Shown here: one piece after another, positions 23,551 to 37,085 of the stretch | How the letters are laid out: every line of letters begins with the position of its first letter | Numbering within the stretch: position 1 is the stretch's first letter | NCBI GenBank assembly: GCA_037389465.1 | Contig: JAZARR010000221.1 | Location: 288,501-352,500, forward strand | Length of the DNA: 64,000 bases | Source of the DNA: Baylisascaris procyonis | Taxonomy: Eukaryota; Nematoda; Chromadorea; Rhabditida; Ascarididae | Direction of reading: 5' to 3' | Position numbers and translations under genes: made by a program | Notes under the pieces: model-generated | Told to the model about the DNA's origin: nothing | Databases searched by the model: none | Seen by the model: the letters and a program-made list of their open reading frames with translations, nothing else

Positions 23551-26500
23551 AGGTCGCAAGAATCTTCAAAGAATCACCTCATAATCGAACAGGATAGCTA
23601 ATGAATATAAGCACATAGTATAAAGAGAGAAGAAGGGAAAAAACATCTATCATTGTGCAAACTTTAAATGAGTCAACGCGTTGGCGTTTCGTACAACGCA
23701 GTACTTGAAACTAGTTGTTAGTGTAAACGATGTGAAAAAGTACAAATCGAGCTATCATCAGTATTACGCTTCTCAATTTTTTATTCAGCATGCGCGATTA
23801 TGCGCCGAACCATTTGAGTATTGCCTATACACATAATGTTTTCAACTGTTTCCCTTGGTCAGGCAGATTTTCAACTTTTTCTTGTTCGGCAGCAATTTTT
23901 TCATTGCGTATCATATCCAGTTGAATTGTATTAAACGCAATTTACTCACTAGCTAATGAAGAACAATGAAAACAGAAATTATCAAAGTAGGTACGGATTA
24001 CTGTGATTATTGCTCATTGATATTATTGGTAAATAGAATTCAACTAGCAAATCAAATATGCTAAGTAAATACGTTTTGGTGCATCGCAACGACAATTTGT
24101 GGAAATGAATTAAAGAGTATGGTGTATTTTCAGTAATAGCAAAAATTAAAATAAGTTCAAAGAGTTGAATCACTCTCATTACATCATGAGAGTGTCAATA
24201 GAGAGGAAATATTGATTTCAAGCGAAACATAAGAAAAAAGGAAAATTACTTTTGTTGCGGTATTCATTCTTTTATTTTACGTATCTGCTAAAACGTTTAA
24301 TGTTATTGATAAAGGCTCATAAATGCGGTAACATAGAGCAATAGCGATTTTATCGTCGCATAGAATTATGAGCAACGTTAACTGACTTTGAACCGACTAG
24401 TAACAACGCCATCACTGTCTCTTGGCAAGGAAAAGCTTCATTACGCTGATAAGTTGAGCAGTTGAAGATAGTCTTGAATCAATATTGCATCTTTCATCAG
24501 AAACTCAATTTGTACTTTAGCTGCAAAGATAAGCTTTGCACTGAGAAAACAAGGGAACTTTGCAGCAATAAAGATAGACGCTTTAAAAACTAAAATAGCA
24601 AACAGTAATACAAGCGATTAATGCTTGGAATACCTTACAACAGAATTCATAAATAACTTCGTGATTTCATTCGAGTGCTCATCACCGTCTCAGGGGAGGG
24701 GAGGAGATGGCGAGGAGGGGAAAGAAATCGAGGAATGCTCGAATTTGAAAAGAAAATTTTTTTTCATAGTTGCTGTACGTACTTCCAAAGTGAGATGTAC
24801 TTTTCGCCCTATCAAAGGCGCACAACGCACTTTGCTTATTTGATAGTTTTTCACGTGAACGAACGCCATCTCGATGTCGACGATTAATTGGCGCCTTGCT
24901 GAATTCCGTTGAACTGTTCACGTGAATAAGTGATCAATGGAGTGATCAATTGAAACTGTGGCTTGTTGCATTGTTATACTCCTTGAATTTCTGCATATTT
25001 ATTATAACATTATAACGGCTAAATTATGAGTCCAACTTTATCACTGACATTAGGTGTTGCTGTAAAGTAAATAGCGCTACAGAATTCATCAAGGATCTTC
25101 TTTTCTCCTAATTATGCTTCAAGAAATTTTATTTCTTGAGCAAAATTAGCCACCATGATTGGTGGATTTTTTCCTGGAATTTGTTTTTTGACAATTTATT
25201 TCAATTTCGGTCATTATAGACATTTTCATTACTTCATTAACCTTGCTCTTATTTTCGGTTTATGAAAAAATTCCTCGACAGACACGCTACCGCGACACCA
25301 TAACTATTCGTATGCACGTCGGCATTACCACTCGCTCAATTGTTTCAACTCATCCGCGATGACGAAACCTATAGCATATTTAACGTCAGGCATTGTCTCA
25401 TATTCATATTCACATTCATATTCCACAATTGTTTCAGAGCACATAGCGAGAAAACATTGTAAAGCCATGCAGCAATATGCAAATTCGATTTTCCTTCCCA
25501 TTTCATGTGCTGTACATACGCTGCGATGCTCAACCTGTTGCGTGCGTTCACCCATTCAACTCTTGAAATGAACGCACAGCGCAATTCGTTTGTATAATTG
25601 ATTCAGCAATCGCACACTCTTGAATTTATTTTACTTGAATTGCTATATCCGAATGTGTAATATATACTTTAGTGGAAACGACCATTTTGTGGTAATTGTT
25701 GTTTAAGCTAAGCCAATGGGACGAAAAATCATTTCAACGCGAAAAGATATATTCTTTAACTGCTATTTTGCTCATCTTAAATTTTGCTTTTTTAACTGCT
25801 ATTTAAAGATGTTTTCTTTAAAAATCATTTAGTAATACATTCGACGCCATTGTCGGCTTCTCAATGAAGAGATATGTTCGTTTTTGCCAAAAATTATTTC
25901 ATAATATAAGAGATATTTATTCTTTTAACTGCTATTTTGCTATTTCGCTGCTTTATTGTTGGTTAATATAAGATTCATATTCTTCGATGCGATATTTTAA
26001 TTGATAAACAGATGAGATGTATTATATATTATTATTGTTTTATTATTATGATGCTTTATTGTAAGATAATTCTGCCTTCCACATTATTTGAAAGGATCGT
26101 AATCGTAATTGTCGAAGCAATGAATCAAGTCAACTCTACACCTGTGGCCACTACTACCTCAAAGAACTTGAAGTGATATGTCACCGTTCACTTTCCCTGT
26201 TTAGATCTTAATTTACCTTACTCATATTAATTTGACCACTCAAAGCAAAATTCCCATTGCTGAAAGCGCAGCGCATCCTCGCAATGCTCATTACTAGGCG
26301 AATGAAAAGTTAAAAATGTGTGAAACTTTCAGCTTTCAAAAACAGCTATTGCTTTTTTGTGGGTATTTTAAATAGTCTCTTTGACTTATCACATGATCTC
26401 ATGAAGATTAAATTTCGCTTATCATTGGGACCATATAGTGATTTTTCTTTCCTTTTTTTCTCAATCGATTTTGTTAGGAACATTTCAATTGGCAATTTCC

Positions 26501-27638
26501 TTATCATAACTGAAGGATTCTTTCTATTAAATTTTATGTTATCGCACCTAACAAGTCACATATAAAGTAATATTGCTGATGACGCAATAATCTAAAGGTC
26601 TAGTCTACGTCTGCATCTCATAGCATCATAAGACGAAGGAAAAAACCGCACTATCAAAACTGATGCAATAAAAATATTAAAAAAACTGAAAAAGTCATAT
26701 TGTCGGTTTTCTTTCAATAGGAATTGTATATTTACAAATACAAAATATATGTAAAAGTTTATAATTACCTTTTACAGAAAATTACTGTGAAACTCTGCAA
26801 ATATGTAATGGTTTTTGTTATTTGACTCACATATAAAGACAAATACTTTGAGCTTATTTCTAATTCTACTGATGAGTTTATATACAACTCTTTTCTCACC
26901 ACTTATATATAATTATCTTCAAAATATTTCATAGCGGCACATTGGTGATATATATATTTGAAGCAATGCATCCTTCGAAGCTAGCTAAAAAGAAATAAAC
27001 AAGAGGCGATTAAAATTGCATGAGATTATAGAAATCAATTAGTCGCCTTTTAGAACGATATTTTCGGTCCCCCTCATGCATCATTTAACAGCTGAAGGCA
27101 ACGAACGATCCATTCAATAGTTCATAGTCGAACGCTATGCTATTTTCATTATGTCATTTGATTGTAACGAGCAAACAAACTGAGGCCAAAATTGATTATT
27201 TTGCGAAGTTTCCTCTGAAATAAATGAATGCTGCCGACAGAAAAAGCTATCAGCACTAACAGCAGTAACGAACTAAATTAAATAAGCATCCGATTAAATG
27301 TTGCAAAAGTTGTCGAATTCTTGATCGGATTTTTTGAACTTTTGCGTTTAGCTGGTTTTTCAATATTTCAAAAACTTTTCAAAAAACTTGAAAATTGGGA
27401 ACCGGTAGAGATGGATCGGAGCGTTTCGTTTGAGGAGGTCTCAATTCTTTTTGAAAATCACAAAAATTATTGGAGCAATGGATTATTTTAACATATTCAC
27501 ATCTTATTCAAAAGATATTTTCGTCTTCTGGACTGATTACGGAAGTTTAAAAAAGCAGCTAAAAAATACGTCAGAGAAGTGAATGACGCAACTTGCGTTT
27601 TTGCTTTTCATCATGACAAATCACCTATTCAACCTTAT
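23551..27638. other. AT-rich non-coding stretch with small repeats
   Basis: Contents: an 11-bp near-palindrome TTCACGTGAAC near 24850, with an inverted copy near 24917; a purine-rich run near 24690-24730; and a short (TATTCA)n run near 25398-25422, inside a minus-strand frame (25325-25555) whose last codons (IADELKQLSEW) meet a GTAATG donor but have no acceptor. No gene is assigned. Confidence 0.4.
25743..25941. repeat. Three spaced copies of an AT-rich motif
   Basis: The core TCTTTAACTGCTATTTTGCT (25753-25772) recurs as TCTTTTAACTGCTATTTTGC near 25921-25940, and in part (TTTTAACTGCTATTT) near 25790-25804. The first and last copies share GATATWTATTCTT upstream, so the repeat unit is about 33 bp. 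Confidence 0.6.
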
Positions 27639-27971
27639 TTAAATTAGTGGTGAAACACATTCGGAACATTGCTGTATTGCTTTTGAATTCACAAACTTGA
27701 AACCAATAAATATTGGAGCATTATCACTAAAAAGCAATTCATGGGAAGGTAGTTCCCTCTTATCGACCGATAGATAAATATGAATTGAGGAAACAGAGTT
27801 TGCCTTTGCAAAAATGTTCCGGATCTGTTGAGCACGAATGCGACATCTGAGACTTTCAGAGGGCGATTTTACACTTACAATACTCACAAATTGATGAGGA
27901 GTGATAATGCAGACTAACTGTGCGGAGTTGCTCTGCGCACGTGGATCATAAATACAAAATCTCAAACCCAA
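27639..27971 (-). CDS. Unrecognised 110-codon open frame, possible exon
   Basis: The frame includes CIYDPRAQSNSAQLV and, further on, SVDKRELPSHELLFSDN. A GTGAGTATT donor falls in phase after ITPHQF near 27887, so either a short exon ends there or the whole frame is exonic. Codon content looks coding-like, but the start is not an ATG and I recognise no family. Chance frames of this size are expected in the window. Confidence 0.25.
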   Translation of the reverse strand: MGLRFCIYDPRAQSNSAQLVCIITPHQFVSIVSVKSPSESLRCRIRAQQIRNIFAKANSVSSIHIYLSVDKRELPSHELLFSDNAPIFIGFKFVNSKAIQQCSECVSPLI

Positions 27972-30900
27972 AAAGAAAAATTTCCAGGAAAATTTCTAAC
28001 GTCTTAGCTGATAACATATGAACAGCTGATAAGGCTGAATTTACATATGCGAAGTTGTTTTAGAATCAGCGATCATTAATAAAAAATTGCGCATCTATAG
28101 AACACTTGTTTTCTCTTCAACTGACAAGTCATGACAGCTCTAAGAATTATAACGACCAAAGTTTCAGGTCTAGCTATCTTTTAGCTTACCTACAGGTGGC
28201 ATTAAAACTTTTCCCTTGAAAGGTTGATAGAGGGAACTTCAAAGAAGATTACCCATTCCGCTAAGGAAGATTACCCATTAAATTTCACTCTTCTTTGACT
28301 CCAATAAACTGCAGAGAAAACAACTTCGACTAACATGTGATAACCTTCTAAAGCTTACTAAATGGCAAGCTTAAAGTAAATTTAAATGGGCTATGCTGTT
28401 TTAGACAACTGATTACTTGCACTGAATCCTATTCTCTGTGTATCCCGAAAACTGCTGTGAAAAACGTCACATACACGCAAAAGTGAGTAAACGGGTGAGG
28501 ACCAGATCACTGTTCGTTCTACATTACAGTGCAAACGTGCAAAAAAACGACGAAACCATTCTTACTGTCGCTCTAAATCGACTGACTCTGCGCTTTAGAA
28601 GCATTCGCAAAGCAATCGAATTCCTATGTGTTCTACTGCCCGTAGAACAAAACTACAGTTGCTGATTTTATTGTTGACGCAGATGGTCACAACTCATTAG
28701 GAAGACTATAAATTAAAGTGACTTACGTTTGAGAGGTAGAAACATATTGGTGATGGCGTTGTTGCGACCGAAATTCAGCTGCAAGCCGAAAATTGCTCGA
28801 TTTTTAAGACTAAATCCTGCTTTCATTGTCTTTGGTTTTTGAATGCAAACGAAAATCCATTTTTACCAAACGTTTCCGGTTGGCTGTTGGGCGAAGATTT
28901 CAACAGCCTCTCCGATGTTCAGTTCGCAGATAATCATCGGTTTTTTGCGTTTGGTCACTTGCGAAATCGCCATTTGTCATTCATATTCGTTTAACAATAA
29001 AATACTTTTTAGTGATAAAAATGTTGTTACTGAACAAAGAGTACTGTTTTTTCCAGAATTACCGATTTTTTGATACAGCTGAAATATCCGTTCAGTTACG
29101 GGGCAAGTTGGTTTCAACAGGATTTCAGCTGCTACCTATTGATCTCCTTTTTTTGATTACAAAGAAGCAGCGGAATAACCGAATAATTCCGATCGCAATA
29201 ACCTTTATGTCCTTAATGGCCTTATCGACAAAATTATAAAAAATGCATAAAAAGAAAAATGTCCGATGATTCATTAACAGTGCGATGGAGTTTTCAAGGA
29301 TGGATGCGAATTTTCAAAGTTTTATCACATCGTTGAACATTTTCTCACTAAAATATGAAATTTGTCTTATTTTTCTTCATAAAGAGAGGGAATTAGAGGC
29401 TATCAACAAATATTAGGGTAGCTTAAGTGATATTTATTTATTTCAATGAACACAGCGTTCATTATGAATACATGTCTCTTCATATCCTTCCGCCTGCTCT
29501 GACCCAATGCCTCTCTGGTCCAGTTGGTTCTTATGGATACTTATGGAATTAGGGTAGCACTGCCGCCTTTTTGGAGGAAGAACGCAACTTATTAGCAAAA
29601 GGAATATTCAAAATCGTTTAGAAACGTAAACGAATGGTCAAATGCTTCCGATGGCTTTATGACATCCTTTACAACAAAATATATAATTCAGGTGTTTGCG
29701 AACAACAAAAAGTCAGCACTCTTCAATCAAGATCAATCAAAATCAACAAAATCAATATATCAGCATATTACCCTGTTATGAATTCGCTTCGCAGAAATTT
29801 CAATCAAATTTTTTCATTATAAGTCAATAAGTCAGCAGTTGAAGGCATTTCTAGTAGTTTAATGAAACGTTAAACTCATGCAACAGCATAAAATTTCGGA
29901 GAACTCTGTGAAAAATTTTCATAATATCTGGGAAAGAAGCGAGACGAAGAGAAAATATTCAAAACTCAAAAGCATCAAGGGAAAAAATCGAGCAGAAGTT
30001 GTTATTTTTAGCTTTTAATAATCGAAAAGTATTAATTTCCCTGCAAATAATGGAAATAAGAATTGATGACAAAAAAGCGAAATCAAAACTACTGATATAA
30101 ATTGATAATATTTAAAAAAAAAAAATTTAAAATTGTTGGAGACTTTCTCGCTGAATTTGCTAGAATTTGCTAGAGTTCTCTTTTGAACAGAAGCTTCCTG
30201 TTGAAATAAAAATAATAGCGCCTTTTCAAAAACAATCGCTTATTCGAAAATAAGTGTTCATCTCTGATGGGTTTACAGTCACAGTCAATCTCAATATTCC
30301 GTTTAAGAAAGTCCATCACTCTTTGATAGAAATATGGTACAATAGGTTCTTATTTCAACCTCTGCTGCGAAGAGAAAGAGTATTCAAATAGGTGTGCATA
30401 TAATAAAAGAGAAATTAAAGAGTTAAAAAAGGCCAAAAAGTATATTCCGCTTTTTTTGAATACTGGTCGCTTCTTCGCTCACCACAAAATTATAATCTTC
30501 AATGCTTCTTTTTTGAGTGGATATGACGGTTTTTGTCTTGCTGAATAAATATTTCATGTGTTCTCGCACACCTTTATTTGGATTATTTGTTGAAGAAACG
30601 GTCAAACACCAGCAACAGAAATCTTCCGTTTAAGTCAACAAAACGAATAGCAAATCATGACGCACTAAACGGCTGATCGATTTCGAGCCAATCAGCGCTT
30701 CAGAGCATTATTTTTGTCACGGAAAAGCACGAAGCACGAAGTGCGACGATTGCGTGAAATATGGCAAAAAGTAATTAGTTCGAACAGCTTGATGAACAGA
30801 GTATTTACATAGATGACACTCTTCCTCTCATAACATCTTCTAAAAGCGCTTATTGCGCTCTTTAGAAAAGGCAAAAAGTTGCTTCAGAAGTCACAGCTAC

Positions 30901-31596
30901 TTTCACTGAACTTCATTTTCTTCTCGTTGTGCTTTTAGAAGAACGATCTAATTGCTGTTACTCACCCATGATGGCAAGTGGCCCTTTCGATATATCACTA
31001 TGAAAAATAGGTTACGCACAGACTTGCATCCAAACTTATTCTTACAACTTATTGTGGACTTAAGACAGACAGACATACATACGCACATGCATGCATGCTA
31101 ATGTCACCTACCCATAAAGCATTCTGCAATCTGAAATTCAGTGGAGCTTTGCGTATATTTTATCATTTGTGGATTATTTGGCGAATATTTGCTAGTGAAT
31201 ATGAAACTAGCTGATTAATGCACGGAATTTAAAAAGCGCATATTGTACGAGATGCCCGCTGTGGTCAAGAAAGAACAGCTCCACCTTAAAATTTTTGTTT
31301 TTTAAACCATTGAACTTATCATCTGATAAGATGACCTTCTCTAAGGAGCGGAAGAGAATAGAATCGTAATACCATGCTTAATGCTTTTCAGTGTCGTTCA
31401 ATAGAACCTATCCATAATTGTTTTGGACTCATCTCATTGAAGAAGGATTATAATTTCGTTTAACTTATTTACACCCACTCATTGTTCGAGAATAAATTCA
31501 CTTCAGATATGTTTCAATGTCAGTGAATCATAATTTCCATCGTTAGTCACCGAACATATTTTAGTAACCAAGCGCAAAACCAAGTAAGTAACCGAA
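27972..31596. other. AT-rich stretch with one RTE fragment, no gene
   Basis: Apart from the LINE fragment at 29423-29547 and a (CAGA)n/(CATG)n patch at 31065-31100, I see only short frames with no domain or splice support. Confidence 0.5.
29412..29558 (-). mobile_element. 5'-truncated RTE-type LINE 3' end with target-site duplication
   Basis: The segment near 29428-29540 matches the 3' end of the element at 6314-6425: an ATTT tail, then CAATGAACACAGCGTTCATT, TCTCTTCATATC and CTCTCTGGTCCAGTTGGTTC. Coding is minus-strand, ending in the ORF terminus. ATTAGGGTAGC occurs at 29412-29422 and 29548-29558, flanking the piece with a few extra bases on each side. It is an extreme 5' truncation, about 110 bp of element. 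Confidence 0.8.
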
Positions 31597-31860
31597 CCAG
31601 TTTATATTTATATTTACATTTATATTTATATCATTTACGTTTATTTATTTATACTTATACTTTTATATTTATATTTATATTTATATTTATATTTATATTT
31701 ATATTTATATTTATATTTATATTTATATTTATATTTATATTTATATTTATATTTGCATTTATATTTATATTTATATTTATATTTATATTTATATTTATAT
31801 TTATATTTATATTTATATTTATATTTATATTTATATTTATATTTATACTTATATTTATAT
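31597..31860. repeat. (TTTATA)n hexamer array
   Basis: A nearly perfect tandem TTTATA array, irregular at its left end, running about 260 bp. Its two open frames (alternating Leu-Tyr on plus, Ile-Asn on minus) are products of the repeat and not genes. Confidence 0.95.
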
Positions 31861-32084
31861 TCATTGTCATATTCATATTCATGTTCATATTCATATTCAT
31901 ATTCGTATTCATATTCATATTCATATTCATATTCATATTCATATTATCCGTATTCATATTCCATATTCATATTCATATTCATGTTCATATTCATATTCAT
32001 ATTCATATTCATATTCATATTCATATTCATATTCATATCCATGTTCATATTTATATTCATATTCATATGCATATGCATATTTAT
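31861..32084. repeat. (TTCATA)n hexamer array
   Basis: Directly continues the TTTATA array with a one-base different unit, TTCATA, plus TTCATG and TTCGTA variants and two short interruptions near 31945. The switch is abrupt, so each block expanded separately from its own variant unit. Confidence 0.95.
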
Positions 32085-35000
32085 TCACTTATAGATCCGT
32101 GAATGAATGTTTTATATCGTATATAATGTGGGAAAACACACTGGCAGTCAACTTGCGAACATCCTTTCGAAAATGAAGTAACTCTATTGGTACTGAGCAA
32201 ACCGTCGCATAGCTGTTGAAATGACACTCACGCTGACATTAAATATGGGATAATGGGTTCAAATGACATACGACTCTTCCCTTTCAAATGTTCCACACAG
32301 TTATGAATCATTATTTAGCCTATCTTTTTGCTGCACTTTTAAGAGCAACCTTTTCCGATCAAATTTGATGTTGTGAATTCGCTTTGGTTTGTTGCTAGAG
32401 ATGGATTCTGACACTGCAAGATTTAAATTTAACCCAGACTAGAATTCATTGTTTACTCTTCTTATTTCATTTACCAGCGAATAATACGTTTCGACAAATG
32501 GCAACTTTTTGTTCTCACTAACGACGTTCAAATATTTTTAACGATCTGACAGAAAGTTGGAAGTCTCACAAATAGATGAATAAAAAAGTCAAGATGAAAA
32601 CAAGTTATTACAGTTGAATTCTCAAAAAAGCTGTTTGTTCTCTTCGCCATGCTGCGATGATCAACTTAATATGGAAAATCAAAGTCTTTAAATTTGATAG
32701 TTTAGTAACTGATGAAAATTTGCGTTTGCAGATGGAAAGAAATTTTAAAGAGCTCTAGCCCTCTCCTACTGAACTCTAACTAAGCAAATCGCTGATAATT
32801 AGAGTCATTTCATTGCGTGGTACCGCTTGATTGCTTCTTGTGATCACTCTTTTGCTTAAGTGCGTTCGTTATTATTGCATCAACTATTAGCAACTGTTCG
32901 ACGCCGATAACGGTTCGTCTCAATTAGGAACTTCGCGTAGTAGTCTAGGTAAGGAATTTTTGCGAGTTTTGCATATGATATTCAGTAAACAGATGATTTG
33001 TGATGATGCAAATTTGCTGTTTTTTTGCGAATTGTTTAGAGTCTGAAAGCTGTTTACAGATTTGAAGATCAAAATTTCATTTCTATCATATAATTTAGAG
33101 ATATGTTTACGATGAGTTTTGCATCCAAAAAAATGTCACAAGAATGGAAAGTTTGATTTTTTCTTGTGCCTTTCCCTCAAAATTTTCTTCATGATTTCTG
33201 AAAATTCTCTGCCTTTGAATGCATTTGACGCATTGAAAAAACTATTCAACTTATGCCCTCACAGAAGTCGCTCGTCAAGCGTCAATTTGTTTTTGTCTGT
33301 TTAGTTAGAGCAGCTTTTTTTGCAATTTTGTCACAAAATATACCATAGAAATAATACAATACCGGGCTCACGCCATTATCTCTGAGATGAGCTTTTTGCA
33401 AAGTTTCTAAAATTTTGCAAAATTCGCAAGGTTTTGTAAAATAACACATTTGCTCAGCTAACGTTCAAGTATAAAAGACAGAAGACAGTTTCTATAATAT
33501 GAGTTTATCAGAAATTAGATTTTAAAAGGAATAAATAATCACAGCACAACAATCGAATGAAGACGAAAATAACTCGAAAACTTCGTAACGACGCATGAAA
33601 CGCAGAAAATGTGTTTTTAGTTGTGATCGACATGTCGTTTCAGATTATTCATACGAACAAATATCTAAATATAGACTCATGCCGCTTATGAGAACGCTCT
33701 CAAATCATAACGAAGGCCTAAGGGAATGATTCCTAAGCCTCAAAGAAAAGGAAGAAAGTAAGAAGAGGAAGACGGAAGGACGCAGTTTGAAAGAGAGGGA
33801 GGAAGGGGCGGGGGAAAAGGCAATAAATTCGATCATCATAAATGAGAATTCAGATTAAAACCATCATAAAGCTTGTTTATCGCATTTCTCTCGCTTGATG
33901 GATTTCATATCACGAAGCAAAATATGTGAAAACAGATCAAAGCCGAATTACTTAATTAGTACTTTCCGTTTCATGTTCTCATTCAATTAGCTGCATTTTA
34001 AGCAAATCGAAATTCATTCACACAACATAATCAAATAAATCGAAAAGTAGCTCAAAACAGATCTTTAAGCTTGTTGTTTTCAATCGCATCGATAGGTATG
34101 ATTTCAAGCCATGGAAGTGAAGAAAAGCGAAATGTGTGAGTCCATGTGTTTGTGTGAGTGTGTGAGTGTCTAATCATGCCACCACGAACTGACCACTCAT
34201 ATACATGACTGCTTTCATTCTATTTGATCATTAATTAAACCTTCATCCTAAAAAATCTCAACTTTTGATCAGAAGCTGTCCCATCCGTCAGTTTTTGCGT
34301 ATCCGCGAACATTATTCAATGAACAGAAGACATCCGCTACGTCACTTCATCTGCATAATTGTTTAGTATACATTTCCTGAGAAGGCTCATTATTTTTTCC
34401 AACCCAACTAGTACACAACAAAGTTTGCAAGCAACCAGAATCTTTAGTGTATTCCCATCATTGATCTAGTTGAGTTCGACCGTTTGTGATGCATTTCAAT
34501 TAGAAATGAAAGAGGCAATACAGCGCACTCATTAGCCTTTCAATTCAAATAACGCATTCCGCTTGTATTGCGCATCGAAAATCTAGTCGCTTTGAATTAG
34601 ATGATCATAGTACAATGAGATTAATTTCATTTCCTATTAAAACAATCAATAAATCCCCTCTTTTACTTCAACTTCAAATTAATTAAGCATATCTAATTTC
34701 TTCATGCATTCCAATTGATATTTTCCCAGAAATGGAACATTTCTATCAACATATTCCATTTGACAAATGAACAGTTTAGCATAAATTAATCAGTAAATTT
34801 TTTTACACGTGAAATGAATTAACCATTTTCTATTTAGCTCAATAATGCGAAGATGGAAGCAGCAAAATAGCTTCTCTATTTGCTCTATTACTACGCAAAT
34901 TCTTATAAATGAGAAAACGAATAAAAATTGGCACCTTTGTAGTCGAAAATTATTTCCGAGAAAGATAGAATTATTATATAGAAGGTGTAGCAAAAAGTGC

Positions 35001-36984
35001 TAAACAAAGCTTTCTAAACAATTCAATCACATTGTTTGTCATATAAGGATCTATTCGTGTGGAAACTATTGTGTTCAGCAGTAATGGCAAATAATTTTTT
35101 TCAAAAATTCCAGAAGCGTCACACAAACGCATAAAAAATGTGAAAAATGTAGAATATTCGAATGCATTTTTAAAGTGAATGAAAGAAATCAATCGTTGAG
35201 TTCTTAACGTCAGCATTCTCGTAATTAATTTATAGCATTCATGAATATTGTGCTGAGTACCTGTCATTTTATATTGTCGCAATGTTTGCAGCAAAGTCAT
35301 CATCTCAGCCAACTTAATCACCGATTACCTGTGCAGCTATGCATATTGGACCTTTGGCCCCGATTTTTATAGAGTTTAATTTAAGAATTTATAGGTAGTT
35401 GACCTTTTTAGCTGTTTGCAGAAAAAACTTGATCAATTACTTTGCCAAAACGCAAATTTCCGAAGAACATTGCACAAATAAATTCTGTTAACGAATTCTC
35501 GGCGCAAGTGACTTTGCTGGCCACCTTTCATTTGTCGCCAAGATAGGCTTAGCACTAGTTGGCCGTTCTTTGTCCAACCTCGGCTGCATTAATCAAAAAT
35601 CGATCAGCAGCCATCACGTAGACAGTAATGTTAATTGTTTATTTGGCTTTCTAATCATGTACAATAAAGGGTAAAAAGTGGCTTCACTGAGTGCTAAGGG
35701 TTTTCTGTAGGTATCAATTGCTTGTTTTGCAAAAACATTGTTTATTTGCATATTATTATGGTATCTATTGGTACAGTTCAACTGCTTATGTCGCTTCGAT
35801 ATTTTGCAGAAATAAGGTTAGCGACATATAATCTCTTCAGATTTTCTCAACACCAAAAATGAAATGCTAATGAACAGTATTTATTTATCGTCAATTTTAG
35901 CGAGCATCCTTCAAAGTCAAATATGATACAACCAAACAGCGGTCACTTTTTTGTAGCAAAACACTGCGCCCGCTAGGTTTCCTCATTATCACATTCTCAA
36001 ATACGAAGTAAACACTTCATAGTCCCACCCATCCATCGAATGAGCAAATATATCAATTATTCTAAATTACATTGCTCAATGAATTAGAGTTCAAAATAGA
36101 AAGCCGATAAAGTAGTGTTGTTTCATATTTCGTTTTAATACGCAAATTTTAAGTCTAATTAGAATGCTTGTTGCAAAATATTTCAGCTGTGCTTTTTAAT
36201 TCGAAATAACCGCTATGTACAAGCTAGTTAATAGCATTTGAGGGAGATTGAATTTCAAAACATTAAGCTCATTTGCTTAGTGTTTCACCCACGAACGATC
36301 CATTAGCACACTTATTCAATAAAAACAACTACCAGCCGTTGCTTATTCAATTATAACCGGCAAGCTGAGCCGAATGTATTTCATTCATATTTCAGTTGAA
36401 TTAATTTTATATCGAAATGGATGAAACCTTTGAAGGGTTACGGATTGTTAGACCTATACTGTCAAAATAATCGCATCTATTTGAAACAAATATTCCATTT
36501 TAATCTTACAGCGGCATTTCAATTCGTTACGAAACAAATCGGAAGCCTAATTGGATTAACAAAAATATTGTAAAATGAACTGTTAGTAGAAATCGACCTG
36601 ATTGATGTTTGATTGATTCTCAGCTAAAGTTGCCTCATTCGCTAACATTTTAAGGAGAGAATAAACTTTAACACACTGCACATATAGCAATTTTTCATAT
36701 TCCAAGCATTTCATATTCTTAGTGAAGAAATAGTCAGATTTTCAAAAATGATTAAAAATAAATATGAGAAACTGATCGCGTTTATTTCACATTGAATCGA
36801 ACGAATCGCTATGTCTAAACCACATAGGCATCTCTCGTACGAAATCATTGCTAAGCATATTTTGCAAAATCTGTAAGGGGCCATTTCAAATTTGGTTGTT
36901 GTTACACTCTAGAAATATTGCAGTATAAAAGTTGCAGCTAACGCATAATATCATTAAAGAATCGCCTTTATATCTTTTATTTCA

Positions 36985-37085
36985 CAAATATTTATAAATA
37001 TTTTATAAATGTTTTATAATATAAATATCATTAAATACAAATATTCGTATTTTATAAATATTCATATTTTATAAATATTCATAAA
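36985..37085. repeat. AT-rich degenerate tandem repeat
   Basis: Variants of TTTTATAAATATTC repeat about six times at irregular spacing; the unit is nearly palindromic, so the segment can fold. Confidence 0.6.

Noticed and set aside
31655..32102. Long Leu-Tyr and Ile-Asn repeat proteins
   Set aside because: They are translations of a hexamer microsatellite, open on both strands because the unit contains no stop.
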